DNA of 42,658 nt from Bacteroidales bacterium. GTDB lineage: Bacteria; Bacteroidota; Bacteroidia; Bacteroidales; WCHB1-69. Made by a program: the position numbers and the translations under genes. This document shows positions 32,417-40,182 of the stretch, piece after piece. Within the stretch, counting starts at the first letter, position 1. Each line of letters begins with the position of its first letter. The stretch lies in NCBI GenBank assembly GCA_017549765.1, contig JAFYNM010000002.1, positions 1-42,658 of the forward strand, in the 5' to 3' direction. The notes beneath the pieces are model-generated. The model saw nothing but the letters and a program-made list of their open reading frames with translations. It was not told the origin of the DNA and did not search any database.

Positions 32417-33632
32417 TTTTAGCAAAGTGAAGAAATTTGACCTTGGCAAGGTCAAGGACATTGATTTTGACAAGGTGAAAAAGGATCTCCGGATGACTCC
32501 TCACCGGAGAAAATTACTCAAAGAGATGATCATTTTCTCAGTCATCTTCTTTGGCTTCTTCGGCATTTTGGCTTCGAGGATGACGTTGCCGAAGATGTTG
32601 AACTCCTTTTTGCAGACGGCCTACCACCTGTTGATGGAGACAGTGTTGTACATCATGGCCATCACCGTGATGATGGGCGCTGTCAGCAAGTTGTTTATGG
32701 AGTACGGCATTGTGAAACTGATGGAAAAACTGCTGCGGCCGCTCATGAAGCCGTTGTTCAATCTGCCTGGCGTGGCCTCTTTGGGTGCGGTGATGACATT
32801 CTTGAGTGACAATCCTGCCATCATCACATTGTCGAAGGACAGGAGTTTCAGCCAGTATTTCAAAAAGTACCAGCTCGTGTCGTTGACCAACTTCGGCACG
32901 TCTTTTGGCATGGGACTGGTGGTGTTGGCGTTCATGATAGGTCAGGGCTTCAGTGCCGGTGCCGGCGTGGGCTTCCTGGGCGCCTTCATCGGCTGTATTG
33001 TCTCCACCCGTCTGATGCAGCATTTCACCTTGAAGAACTATCCGGAGTTGGACGCGCCGGTATTTGATGCCATAGAGCAGAAGGAGAAGAAGCAGGACGA
33101 GAAAGCCGAGAAGCAGGGGGTGTTCATTCGCACGCTCAATGCCATTCTGGATGGAGGTATGAGCGGCGTCGAGATAGGTGTCTCCATCATCCCGGGCGTG
33201 TTGGTTATCTCCACCATCGTGATGATGCTGACCTTCGGTCCCAGTGCCGACGGCACCTATACGGGTGGCGCTTTCGAAGGTGTCCCTGTCATCACCTATC
33301 TGGTCGGCAAGATCAACTTCATCTTCAAATGGCTCTTCGGCTTCACGCATGCGGAGCTGATAGCATTCCCGATCACTGCGTTGGGTGCGGTGGGTGCCGC
33401 CTTGGGTCTGATCCCCAAGTTTGTCTCTTCCGGCATCATCGACAATAATGCGATTGCCGTATGCACCGCCATGGGCATGTGCTGGAGCGGTTTCTTGAGC
33501 ACACATGCCGCCATGCTGGACTCGCTGGGCTACCGCAAGCTGATCTCCAAAGCCATCACGGCACACACCATCGGCGGCCTCTGTGCCGGTATTGCCGCCC
33601 ACTGGCTCTATGTGCTGTTTACCCTGTTTTAA
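32403..33632 (+). CDS. multi-pass membrane protein with nucleoside-recognition (Gate) type domains
   Basis: A 409-residue inner membrane protein with about eight to ten hydrophobic segments. It resembles the CD0519/CD1768-type and spore-maturation-like Gate proteins: ITVMMGAVSKLFMEYGIVKL, FLSDNPAIITLSKDRSFSQY, NFGTSFGMGLVVLAFMIGQG, and in the second half EIGVSIIPGVLVISTIVMML and CTAMGMCWSGFLSTHAAMLD. Transport or sensing of small molecules is suspected; no substrate is known. A GTG start at 32403 overlaps the porin gene by 14 bases and yields a charged N-terminus with three near repeats of (I/F)D-x-x-KVK; an ATG at 32493 would skip it. Confidence 0.7.
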   Translation: MEKIDFSKVKKFDLGKVKDIDFDKVKKDLRMTPHRRKLLKEMIIFSVIFFGFFGILASRMTLPKMLNSFLQTAYHLLMETVLYIMAITVMMGAVSKLFMEYGIVKLMEKLLRPLMKPLFNLPGVASLGAVMTFLSDNPAIITLSKDRSFSQYFKKYQLVSLTNFGTSFGMGLVVLAFMIGQGFSAGAGVGFLGAFIGCIVSTRLMQHFTLKNYPELDAPVFDAIEQKEKKQDEKAEKQGVFIRTLNAILDGGMSGVEIGVSIIPGVLVISTIVMMLTFGPSADGTYTGGAFEGVPVITYLVGKINFIFKWLFGFTHAELIAFPITALGAVGAALGLIPKFVSSGIIDNNAIAVCTAMGMCWSGFLSTHAAMLDSLGYRKLISKAITAHTIGGLCAGIAAHWLYVLFTLF

Positions 33633-33662
33633 TATTCTGGTATTTATAAATCATATATTTTT

Positions 33663-33670
33663 TATCTTTG
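33663..33670 (+). promoter_or_regulatory. -7 element of the nrnA-like gene
   Basis: TATCTTTG matches the consensus and ends 21 bases before the GTG start at 33692. A TTG start at 33668 would overlap the element and is rejected. Confidence 0.6.
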
Positions 33671-33691
33671 CACCCACCTAATGATATTGTT

Positions 33692-34696
33692 GTGAACGAG
33701 CAAGATATTTCCAAGATAAAAGAAGCGCTGCAACGTACTCGTAAGATATGCGTGGTGTTCCACTTTAATCCCGATGGAGATGCGATAGGATGTGCCTTGG
33801 CCTTGTACCATTATTTTAAAGAAGATGGTTATGAAATGTCGGTGGTGTCTCCGAATGCTTTTCCGGACTTCCTGAATTGGATGGAGGGCAGCGACCGGAT
33901 AGTGGTGGCGCAGGATGACCTGGTGAAGGCGCGGAAGGCCATCAAGGAGGCCGACATGCTCTATGTGGTGGATATGAATGCCCCGCATCGTGCCGGACAG
34001 GATCTCCAGAACAGCATCTCCAAGTCCAAAGCCTTCAAGGTTCTCATCGACCATCATGTACAGCCCGAGATCAACTGCGATGTGATGTACACTACCCATC
34101 TTACCAGTTCGGCCAGTGAGCTGGTTTTTAATTTCCTTTACCGTTTCATGACCCCGGAGAGACCGGTCGCCAAAGCCATTGCCGAGGCACTTTATGTCGG
34201 CATCATCACCGACACGGGCTCCATGTCGTATGCTTGTGACTATCCGGGTACCTATGAGGTGCTGGGCAAGCTCATAGCCTCCGGCATCAACGGGGAGGGA
34301 ATCCACCAGAAGGTCTATAGCAACTATACGGAGAGCAGGCTGCGCCTGATGGGCGTCGCGCTCACCCACCTTAAAATCATGCCCGAATACGGCGCCTCCT
34401 ATATGTACCTCACCAGACAGGAGTTGATAGACAATCACTTCCAGATTGGAGATTCGGAGGGCTTTGTCAACTACGGCATGACTATCAAAGGGGTGGAGTT
34501 CACCGCTTTCTTCATGGAACGGGAATCCCGCATCAGGGTCTCCTTCCGTTCAAAAGGGAAGGTCGATGTGAACCGATTTGCCCGTGACCATTACAATGGG
34601 GGCGGGCATCATAACGCTGCCGGCGCCTTCTTTGACGGTACCGTCGAAGAGGCGGTTGCCCATTTTGAAAAGGTGGTCCGGGAGGGAAAATACTAA
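33692..34696 (+). CDS. nrnA: DHH/DHHA1 phosphoesterase, NrnA-like
   Basis: Family of oligoribonucleases that degrade very short RNAs and may also remove phosphate from 3'-phosphoadenosine 5'-phosphate. The DHH domain shows HFNPDGDAIGCALAL near residue 27 and the signature VLIDHHVQPE near residue 118; the DHHA1 domain ends in GGGHHNAAGAFF near residue 304. With GTG at 33692 as start (MNEQDISKIKEAL) the protein has 334 residues, normal for NrnA. A four-codon frame (ATG 33681 to TGA 33693-33695) ends across this start codon, which could couple the two. The FKBP gene follows after 6 bases. Confidence 0.85.
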   Translation: MNEQDISKIKEALQRTRKICVVFHFNPDGDAIGCALALYHYFKEDGYEMSVVSPNAFPDFLNWMEGSDRIVVAQDDLVKARKAIKEADMLYVVDMNAPHRAGQDLQNSISKSKAFKVLIDHHVQPEINCDVMYTTHLTSSASELVFNFLYRFMTPERPVAKAIAEALYVGIITDTGSMSYACDYPGTYEVLGKLIASGINGEGIHQKVYSNYTESRLRLMGVALTHLKIMPEYGASYMYLTRQELIDNHFQIGDSEGFVNYGMTIKGVEFTAFFMERESRIRVSFRSKGKVDVNRFARDHYNGGGHHNAAGAFFDGTVEEAVAHFEKVVREGKY

Positions 34697-34702
34697 TCTG
34701 TC

Positions 34703-35233
34703 ATGAAAGCATTTCTGCCATATTTCTTGTTGACGGTGCTGCTGCTCACGGGCGGCTGCCATAAGTCAAAGCCCACCGGCGCGGTGGTGACGAGCTCCAA
34801 AGAACCTGTAGAAGACGTGGAGGCCCCCTATGTGGAGGGCAACAAGCGTATCATCCATCTGGAAAACGAGGAGATAGAACTCTTCATCCAACGTTATGGG
34901 TGGAAGATGGAGAAGACAGGTACGGGTCTCTATATCCAGATTCTGGAGGAAGGCAAGGGCGACCTGTTCCAAGAAGATGACATGGTGCATCTGCAATATC
35001 AGACATTTCTATTGTCCGGCGAGAAGATATACGACTCCAAAGAAGACGGCGAGAAAGTCTTCAAGGTTGCCAAGTCTGAGGAGATCAACGGGTTGCACGA
35101 GGCCGTGCGCATGTTGCGCCCGGGAGGCAAGGCCCGTCTGGTGATCCCTTCCTATATGGCCTATGGCGTGGCGGGCGATGGCGACAAGGTCAACGGCCGC
35201 GAACCCGTGGTGATGATTGTGGAGGTGGAGTGA
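34703..35233 (+). CDS. FKBP-type peptidyl-prolyl isomerase lipoprotein, GldI-like
   Basis: A 176-residue lipoprotein with signal peptide MKAFLPYFLLTVLLL and lipobox LTGGC (Cys19). The FKBP fold occupies about residues 85-176 (GDLFQEDDMVHLQYQTFLLS, SEEINGLHEAVRMLRPGGKA, VIPSYMAYGVAGDGDK). Proteins of this type catalyse proline isomerisation during folding in the cell envelope; GldI is the member linked to gliding and type IX secretion in Flavobacterium. Given the T9SS cargo genes nearby, a folding role for surface proteins is plausible, but GldI identity is not proven. It begins 6 bases after the DHH gene. Confidence 0.8.
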   Translation: MKAFLPYFLLTVLLLTGGCHKSKPTGAVVTSSKEPVEDVEAPYVEGNKRIIHLENEEIELFIQRYGWKMEKTGTGLYIQILEEGKGDLFQEDDMVHLQYQTFLLSGEKIYDSKEDGEKVFKVAKSEEINGLHEAVRMLRPGGKARLVIPSYMAYGVAGDGDKVNGREPVVMIVEVE

Positions 35234-35254
35234 TCAGTGACAGTGATCAGTGAA
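35229..35254 (+). repeat. 13-base tandem repeat at the FKBP stop codon
   Basis: AGTGATCAGTGAC followed by AGTGATCAGTGAA. The TGA stop of the FKBP gene (35231-35233) is inside the first unit. It resembles two 6/7-base units of the AGTT family with G in place of the second T. Confidence 0.5.
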
Positions 35255-35338
35255 CAGGGAAGGGGAGAGCTTTTTTAGTTAAAAATCAATGGTTGATAAC
35301 TATTTTTAGTGAGGATGAAAAGTCATCTTCACATTCCG

Positions 35339-35346
35339 TATTTTTG
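35339..35346 (+). promoter_or_regulatory. -7 element of the von Willebrand A gene
   Basis: TATTTTTG fits TAnnTTTG and gives a leader of about 75 bases. No clear -33 TTG was found at 19-21 bases. Confidence 0.55.
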
Positions 35347-35427
35347 CCACTTTAGAATAGTTTCCTTTTTTAGAAACATAATAATCAGGGAATTTTAGAG
35401 TTATTCATTGACATAAAAATTGCAGAT

Positions 35428-37098
35428 ATGAAAAAGTTAATGCTTCTTTTGGCTTGTTTCCTTTTTGCCGGTGCCGCTTTTGCACAGGTGGACAAAGCGA
35501 AATACTATATCGAAGGTGATTACTCTATCACGAAAGATAGCCGTGGCCAGTTTGTCTATCAGCTGACTAACATCACATCCAAGGGCATCTATTTCACTCC
35601 CAAGGAGGTCATCTATGGCAAGGTGGAAAAGGACGAGTCCATCTCGTTCACCTTCGACAAGGCCACGACAGACTGTCCCGAAGGTTTCGAGGGAGGCCTC
35701 AAGTTCTGGAAATGGCAATATAACGGCAAAGACTACAGCTGGCAGCGCGACAGCGAGGTGAAGGATGCCCAGCAGAATTTCGAGACCGACAAGGTGATGG
35801 TGGTGATGCTGGTGCTGGACTGCAGTAACTCCTTGGGCGAGGCCAACTTCGAAAAGCTGAAAAACAGCGCCACCAAGTTCATCAACATCCTCTACAACGC
35901 CTCTCCCGACGGCGGCATCCGTTTGGGTGTGGTGGGCTTTAACACCATGGGCAATGCCGACAAGATGGTCTATAACATCGAGCCGCTGACCATGAACACC
36001 CGCGACGACATGATCAAGTTCATCCAAGGACTTACGCTGTATAACAATACGGCTTTGTATTATGCCATGCGCAAGGGTGCCGACATGATCTCCAACTATG
36101 TCAACCGTCTTCCCAACAAAGACAAAGAGAAATTCGACTATGCCTGCATGGTCTCCTTCACGGATGGTTATGACAACCACTCCACCGATCCTGACTTGGG
36201 CTTGCCGGAGAAGGGTCTGGAGAATCCTTATTTCAAGTATGTCCGCGATCAGGTGGTGAACAGACCCATCCAAGGCGCGCCGCTCAAGAGCTATGTCATC
36301 GCTATCAAGGGCAACGATGTGGCGGAAGACAACCAACTCTACAAGGCTGTCTTTGAGGGTATCTCCTCTGAGGCGCCCTTCCTCTTGAACGACTTCACCC
36401 AGGTGGAGGCGCAGTTTGAGACGATGGCCCAGGAGCTCATCAAGCGTTGGCAAAACCTGACCTGTTATGTGCCGAGTGCCCACCAAGGCAAGGTGCGTTG
36501 GACGATTGGCGACTATACGGATAATAGTATCCCCAAGGTTACGGAGGTGAAGGAGAAGATCGTCACTGCCCATCGTACTGTCTTCATGGGAATCAATGCC
36601 GGTCTGGATTTGGAGATCAGCCACCGCAGTTCCTTTGGTTTGGGCGTGGGCTTCGACTTTGCCGTCCCGTTGAAGAGTGCTTCCAATGTGGCGCTGGGTG
36701 GCCTGACCGCTTTGAAATACGATTTTGCGGGACCGCTGCACTTGGATCTTGGTGCTTTGCTGGTGGCTGGCGACTATGTGCACAAGTGTGCCTTCATGGG
36801 CGGTCTCGGATTGGATTTGCGCTTTGCCACAGCCACGAAAGGCAATCCGTATTCATATGAGAATATGACCTATTATTGGGTGCGCGGGGAGAGCGACCGG
36901 TTCTCCATGGGCGGATTATTGCGTTTAGGCGTGACCACCCCTGTGAAGAATCTCTATTTCTTCACCGACATAGTCTTCGGCAGATACAAGGCGATGTATT
37001 ATGTGAATGAGAATCCGCTGCCCGACACTCCGGCACAGCTGGCCCGCCATCCTTACTGGAATGTGTCGCTGAATGTAGGTTATCGTTTCGGCAACTAG
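35428..37098 (+). CDS. exported von Willebrand A protein with barrel-like C-terminus
   Basis: A 556-residue exported protein with signal peptide MKKLMLLLACFLFAGAAFAQ. After a beta-rich region (about 25-115) comes a von Willebrand A domain with the metal site D-x-S-x-S as LDCSNSLGEANF (residues 131-135), the threonine in YNNTALYYAM near 208 and the aspartate in SFTDGYDNHS near 246; all three parts of the MIDAS are therefore present. From about residue 385 the sequence turns into alternating strands (GINAGLDLEISHRSSFGLGV, VALGGLTALKYDFAGPLHLD) and ends HPYWNVSLNVGYRFGN, with a terminal aromatic-rich strand like that of outer membrane barrels. A surface or periplasmic binding module attached to a barrel is inferred. 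It has its own promoter; no operon partner is seen. Confidence 0.75.
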   Translation: MKKLMLLLACFLFAGAAFAQVDKAKYYIEGDYSITKDSRGQFVYQLTNITSKGIYFTPKEVIYGKVEKDESISFTFDKATTDCPEGFEGGLKFWKWQYNGKDYSWQRDSEVKDAQQNFETDKVMVVMLVLDCSNSLGEANFEKLKNSATKFINILYNASPDGGIRLGVVGFNTMGNADKMVYNIEPLTMNTRDDMIKFIQGLTLYNNTALYYAMRKGADMISNYVNRLPNKDKEKFDYACMVSFTDGYDNHSTDPDLGLPEKGLENPYFKYVRDQVVNRPIQGAPLKSYVIAIKGNDVAEDNQLYKAVFEGISSEAPFLLNDFTQVEAQFETMAQELIKRWQNLTCYVPSAHQGKVRWTIGDYTDNSIPKVTEVKEKIVTAHRTVFMGINAGLDLEISHRSSFGLGVGFDFAVPLKSASNVALGGLTALKYDFAGPLHLDLGALLVAGDYVHKCAFMGGLGLDLRFATATKGNPYSYENMTYYWVRGESDRFSMGGLLRLGVTTPVKNLYFFTDIVFGRYKAMYYVNENPLPDTPAQLARHPYWNVSLNVGYRFGN

Positions 37099-37100
37099 GA

Positions 37101-37111
37101 AGCCATTGGCT
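37101..37111. repeat. AGCCATTGGCT palindrome, second copy
   Basis: Identical 11-base palindrome to the one at 26739-26749, here 2 bases after the stop of the von Willebrand A gene. Confidence 0.45.
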
Positions 37112-37128
37112 GTTGGCTTTAGAAAAAC

Positions 37129-37184
37129 CTTAACTTCTAACTTCTAACTCCTAACTTCTAACTGACAACTGACAACTGTTAACT
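37129..37184 (-). repeat. 7-base tandem array (AGTTNNN), 8 units, abutting the hemW stop
   Basis: On the - strand: AGTTAAC, AGTTGTC twice, AGTTAGA, AGTTAGG, AGTTAGA twice, AGTTAAG. The first unit begins at the very next base after the hemW TAA stop (37187-37185). Confidence 0.85.
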
Positions 37185-38309
37185 TTAAATAAAGGCGTTG
37201 CCGGCGATGCCGTCGGCGAACCATAGACCGGCTTCTGTCAGACAGAGCCGGTTTTTTGTTAGCTCGTAGTGCTCGCTGGGAACCTCTTTCTCGAAGTAGG
37301 AGAGCAGCTCTTGGCGGCGTTGTGGACCAAACCGGGCTTGCAGCGCGTCCAGGTCGAGGCCCACGCGGGTGCGCAGACGCAGGAGAAGGGTCTCGTTGTA
37401 CAGGTTGGCAGGGGAGAGCGTCTCCTTCTCGGCGCAGGTCTGACCATCGGCGATGTCTCGTAGATATTGGTTCAGGTTGCCGGCGTTCCACTGGCGGGAG
37501 GTGCCGTCGAAGGAGTGGGCGGCGGCGCCAAGGCCCAGGTAGGGCGTGCCGTCCCAGTAGGCGCTGTTGTGGTGGGAGTGAAAGCCCTGTCGCGCGAAGT
37601 TGGAGACCTCGTAGTGCTCGAAGCCGTGCTCGCGGGCGAAGTCGGTGAGCATGGCGTACTGGCGGGTGGCCATCTCCTCATCGACGGGGGCGTGGCGACC
37701 GTGCTGGATCTGTTTGTAGAGGAGGGAGTTCTCCTCGGGGGTGAGAGCGTAGGCGGAGAAGTGGGTGATGGGCAGCTCCGGAAGGTGTCGCAGTTCGTCT
37801 GCCCACTGCTCGTCTGTGCGCTCGGAGACGCCGTAGATGAGGTCGATGGAGAGGTTGTGGATGCCGGCGGCGGCAGCGTTGTGCACGGCCTCCATGGCTT
37901 CGGCAGCCGTGTGCCGCCGCCCCATGAAACGCAACACATGGTCGTGAAACGACTGCACCCCGATGCTGAGCCGGTTGACGCCCAGCGTGTGGAGCTCTCG
38001 GCAGTACGCCTCTGTGAGTTGTTCGGGGTTGCCCTCCAGGGTGATCTCCGCGTCAGGGACGATGGGGAAGTGCCGGCGGAGGTCGGCAAGCAGCGAGGCC
38101 AGCTCGTCAGGGGTGAGCAGGGTGGGGGTGCCGCCGCCAAGGTAGAGCGTGCGGATGTCAGCACCCCCAAGGTAGTCTTGCCGCAGTGACATCTCCCGGG
38201 CCAGCGCCGTCAGGTACTCCTCGCGGCGGGCCGTGGAGACCACCGAGTAGAAGCCGCAATAGACACACTTGCTCGCGCAGAAGGGGATATGGACGTAGAT
38301 GCCCGCCAT
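37185..38309 (-). CDS. hemW: HemW-type radical SAM protein (putative heme chaperone)
   Basis: Radical SAM protein of 374 residues, long annotated as oxygen-independent coproporphyrinogen oxidase, now considered a heme chaperone. The cluster motif CX3CX2C is at Cys11, Cys15 and Cys18 (PFCASKCVYCGFYS); it lacks the further cysteine of true HemN (CX2CXC). GGGTPTLLTPDEL, LEGNPEQLTEAYC and RLSIGVQSFHDHVLRFMGR follow in the normal order, with a C-terminal HemN_C-like region (LRLRTRVGLDLDALQ, LTEAGLWFADGI). It lies 16 bases after the metallo-hydrolase gene on the - strand, so the two are probably one transcript. Confidence 0.92.
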   Translation of the reverse strand: MAGIYVHIPFCASKCVYCGFYSVVSTARREEYLTALAREMSLRQDYLGGADIRTLYLGGGTPTLLTPDELASLLADLRRHFPIVPDAEITLEGNPEQLTEAYCRELHTLGVNRLSIGVQSFHDHVLRFMGRRHTAAEAMEAVHNAAAAGIHNLSIDLIYGVSERTDEQWADELRHLPELPITHFSAYALTPEENSLLYKQIQHGRHAPVDEEMATRQYAMLTDFAREHGFEHYEVSNFARQGFHSHHNSAYWDGTPYLGLGAAAHSFDGTSRQWNAGNLNQYLRDIADGQTCAEKETLSPANLYNETLLLRLRTRVGLDLDALQARFGPQRRQELLSYFEKEVPSEHYELTKNRLCLTEAGLWFADGIAGNAFI

Positions 38310-38325
38310 GCGTGGTCTGGATGCG

Positions 38326-39822
38326 CTATTCGTACTTCAAATATTGGTTGTATTCAAAAGCGCCCTTCTCCTCGTTCCATTCCAGCTTGTGGATGTCCCA
38401 GCTGCGGCCCGCAGCCGGCTTCTCCAACTTTTGGGCGATGATGACCTTCTCGCCGTCGGTGCGCACGTTGATCATGCCATACACCGTCACCGTGCGCTCA
38501 CGCTTTTTCGTGGAGTTGGACTTCTGAAGCTCGACAAACTCTTTGCTCGAGCGGGCGAGTTCGGTGGAGAATATCAGGGAACGCTCTCCACGGCTGAACT
38601 TGCCGATGGTGCCCAAAGTGTCGGGACGCGGGTGTACGTGCGGCTCCTCGTCGCCACTGGAGATGACGGTGACGATGGGATTCAGCACCTGCAAGAACTC
38701 GCTGGTGAAGTCGGCGCTGCCATGGTGGCACGACTTGGCGATGTCGGCGCCCAGGCTCTCCCTGGCTTTGAGGATGGCCTCCTCCAGTTGCGCCTCCAGC
38801 TCTTTCCGCTTGTTCTCCTTGAGCGATTTGCCTTTCAGTTTTTTCTTGATATCGTTTACATCGATACCGGAGTAGTGGTGAATGAGGTGGTATTCCGATT
38901 CGGTGTTGAGGTCGCCGCCCAGGAAGAGTCTCAGATGGCCAATGGTCAGCTTGATGATGACGGAATGGCCGTTCTTGGTCTTGCCCTTGTTGCTGTCGAT
39001 GACGGGTAGCGCGTCTTTGCCATCGATATTGATTGCCACAGGACCCATGATTTCCATCTTCATGTTGTTTTTGTCGTAGATGGGCTTGGAGCCGAGGCGC
39101 AATGCTTCTTTGGGAGCTGACGTTTTTTCCAATAAGGTGATGTAGTTGCCCGCTTTCTCAATCTTCTTGAGCCGGTTCTGGTAATCCTTGTCGGTGTCGC
39201 ACAGGTCGGTGATATATTTGTGCTTGTTGTAGGTGATCTCGGTGCCTAAGGAGTCGAGTTTCGACCCGCTGGCCTCCACCATGCCGTTGTGATACACCTT
39301 CTTGATGGAAAACTGCTGGGCCGTGCCATCGGTCTTGTTGAATATCTGGCCAAACCCGCCATAGTGGTCAGCGTCGGAGTGCGATATGACAATCGAGAAG
39401 GGTGGCGGGGCGACCTTGGCCGTCTTGAGGTTGAATCTCCATTTAAGATACCGGTACATGTTGTCGGAACCGCCGGCGTCGATGAGGAAATGCTTGTCGT
39501 CGGGCGTCACGACGTGGCATCCGTCGCCTTGTCCCACATCGATGAAGTTGACCTCCAGGATTCTCTCGGCCTGCATCTCCGATTCTTTGATGTAGCCGTC
39601 GGCATTCCGGCAACGCACTTTGACGTACTCAACCTCCTCGTTTTTCTCCGTGACCTTTATCCTCACATAGTCGTTATTCTCAATGTAAGGTTTGATATAG
39701 TCGCCAAACAAGAGTTCTTTGATGAAGGAGAATTTCTTCTTTTTGGTTTTGGAATCGATTTTGAAACCCATTAAAGAAACCGATGGATAAACAGCGTATC
39801 CAGTTCTCAATATGGCAGCCAT
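38326..39822 (-). CDS. ComEC-like metallo-beta-lactamase-fold hydrolase
   Basis: A 498-residue protein with a metal-binding SHSDADHYGG motif near residue 147, preceded by FIDVGQGDGCHVVTPDDKHF, and with GGDLNTES and SCHHGSADFTSEFLQVLNP later on. This order matches the hydrolase domain of ComEC/Rec2, the DNA-uptake channel, but no membrane channel or OB-fold of ComEC is present. The first 100 residues contain a small beta-rich module (YVKVRCRNADGYIKESEMQ) similar to bacterial SH3 domains. No signal peptide is seen, so it may be cytoplasmic. Proteins of this type occur near defence or nuclease systems as well as alone; the substrate is unknown. The start ATG at 39822 is preferred because the longer TTG start at 39867 overlaps the promoter. 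Confidence 0.75.
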   Translation of the reverse strand: MAAILRTGYAVYPSVSLMGFKIDSKTKKKKFSFIKELLFGDYIKPYIENNDYVRIKVTEKNEEVEYVKVRCRNADGYIKESEMQAERILEVNFIDVGQGDGCHVVTPDDKHFLIDAGGSDNMYRYLKWRFNLKTAKVAPPPFSIVISHSDADHYGGFGQIFNKTDGTAQQFSIKKVYHNGMVEASGSKLDSLGTEITYNKHKYITDLCDTDKDYQNRLKKIEKAGNYITLLEKTSAPKEALRLGSKPIYDKNNMKMEIMGPVAINIDGKDALPVIDSNKGKTKNGHSVIIKLTIGHLRLFLGGDLNTESEYHLIHHYSGIDVNDIKKKLKGKSLKENKRKELEAQLEEAILKARESLGADIAKSCHHGSADFTSEFLQVLNPIVTVISSGDEEPHVHPRPDTLGTIGKFSRGERSLIFSTELARSSKEFVELQKSNSTKKRERTVTVYGMINVRTDGEKVIIAQKLEKPAAGRSWDIHKLEWNEEKGAFEYNQYLKYE

Positions 39823-39864
39823 GATGTTTGAATTTTTATGAAATGAATAAATAGGATTGATTGG

Positions 39865-39872
39865 CAAAACTA
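39865..39872 (-). promoter_or_regulatory. -7 element of the metallo-hydrolase/hemW transcript
   Basis: On the - strand TAGTTTTG (CAAAACTA here) fits TAnnTTTG, 42 bases before the ATG at 39822. Confidence 0.55.
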
Positions 39873-39912
39873 CAATTAATTGTCATACAAAACGCAGGGA
39901 GGGGAAATTTTT

Positions 39913-39996
39913 AGTTGTCAGTTGTCAGTTGTCAGTTGTCAGTTAGAAGTTTGGAGTTAGACGTTTGGAGTTAGAAGTTTGGAGTTAGAAGTTAAT
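39913..39996 (+). repeat. 7-base tandem array (AGTTNNN), 12 units
   Basis: Four AGTTGTC units, then AGTTAGA alternating with AGTTTGG (one CGTTTGG), ending AGTTAAT. It lies between divergent genes and is the only array not next to a stop codon or terminator. The 360-base gap between the start codons at 39822 and 40183 otherwise holds the 8-base arrays and two promoters. Confidence 0.85.
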
Positions 39997-40142
39997 CGCC
40001 TAATCTCCTCCTTTCTCCTCTAATCGTCTCATCGCATAATCGCCTCATCGGTAAACTATAAACCGTAAACCCTCTTAACTTCTTAACTCCATAGTTCCTT
40101 AACCCCATAATTTAATAGCTTCATAATTTCATAACTTAATAG
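39994..40142 (+). repeat. 8-base period arrays upstream of 40183
   Basis: At 39994-40053, units AATCGCCT, AATCTCCT, then after an off-phase stretch AATCGTCT, CATCGCAT, AATCGCCT, CATCGGTA. At 40073-40142, TCTTAACT twice, CCATAGTT, CCTTAACC, CCATAATT, TAATAGCT, TCATAATT, TCATAACT and a partial unit. The array stops 8 bases before a promoter element. Confidence 0.65.
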
Positions 40143-40150
40143 AAAAAATG

Positions 40151-40158
40151 TATCTTTG
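40151..40158 (+). promoter_or_regulatory. -7 element of the gene at 40183
   Basis: TATCTTTG fits the consensus, 24 bases before ATG 40183. An in-frame TTG at 40156 overlaps it and is not used. Confidence 0.6.
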
Positions 40159-40182
40159 CCCCGTATTAAATCTAACGCGATC

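Noticed and set aside
37185-38309. True oxygen-independent coproporphyrinogen oxidase (hemN)
   Set aside because: The cluster motif is CX3CX2C without the extra cysteine of HemN, and the protein is about 80 residues too short.
38326-39822. Intact competence protein ComEC
   Set aside because: Only the hydrolase part is present; there are no hydrophobic channel helices.
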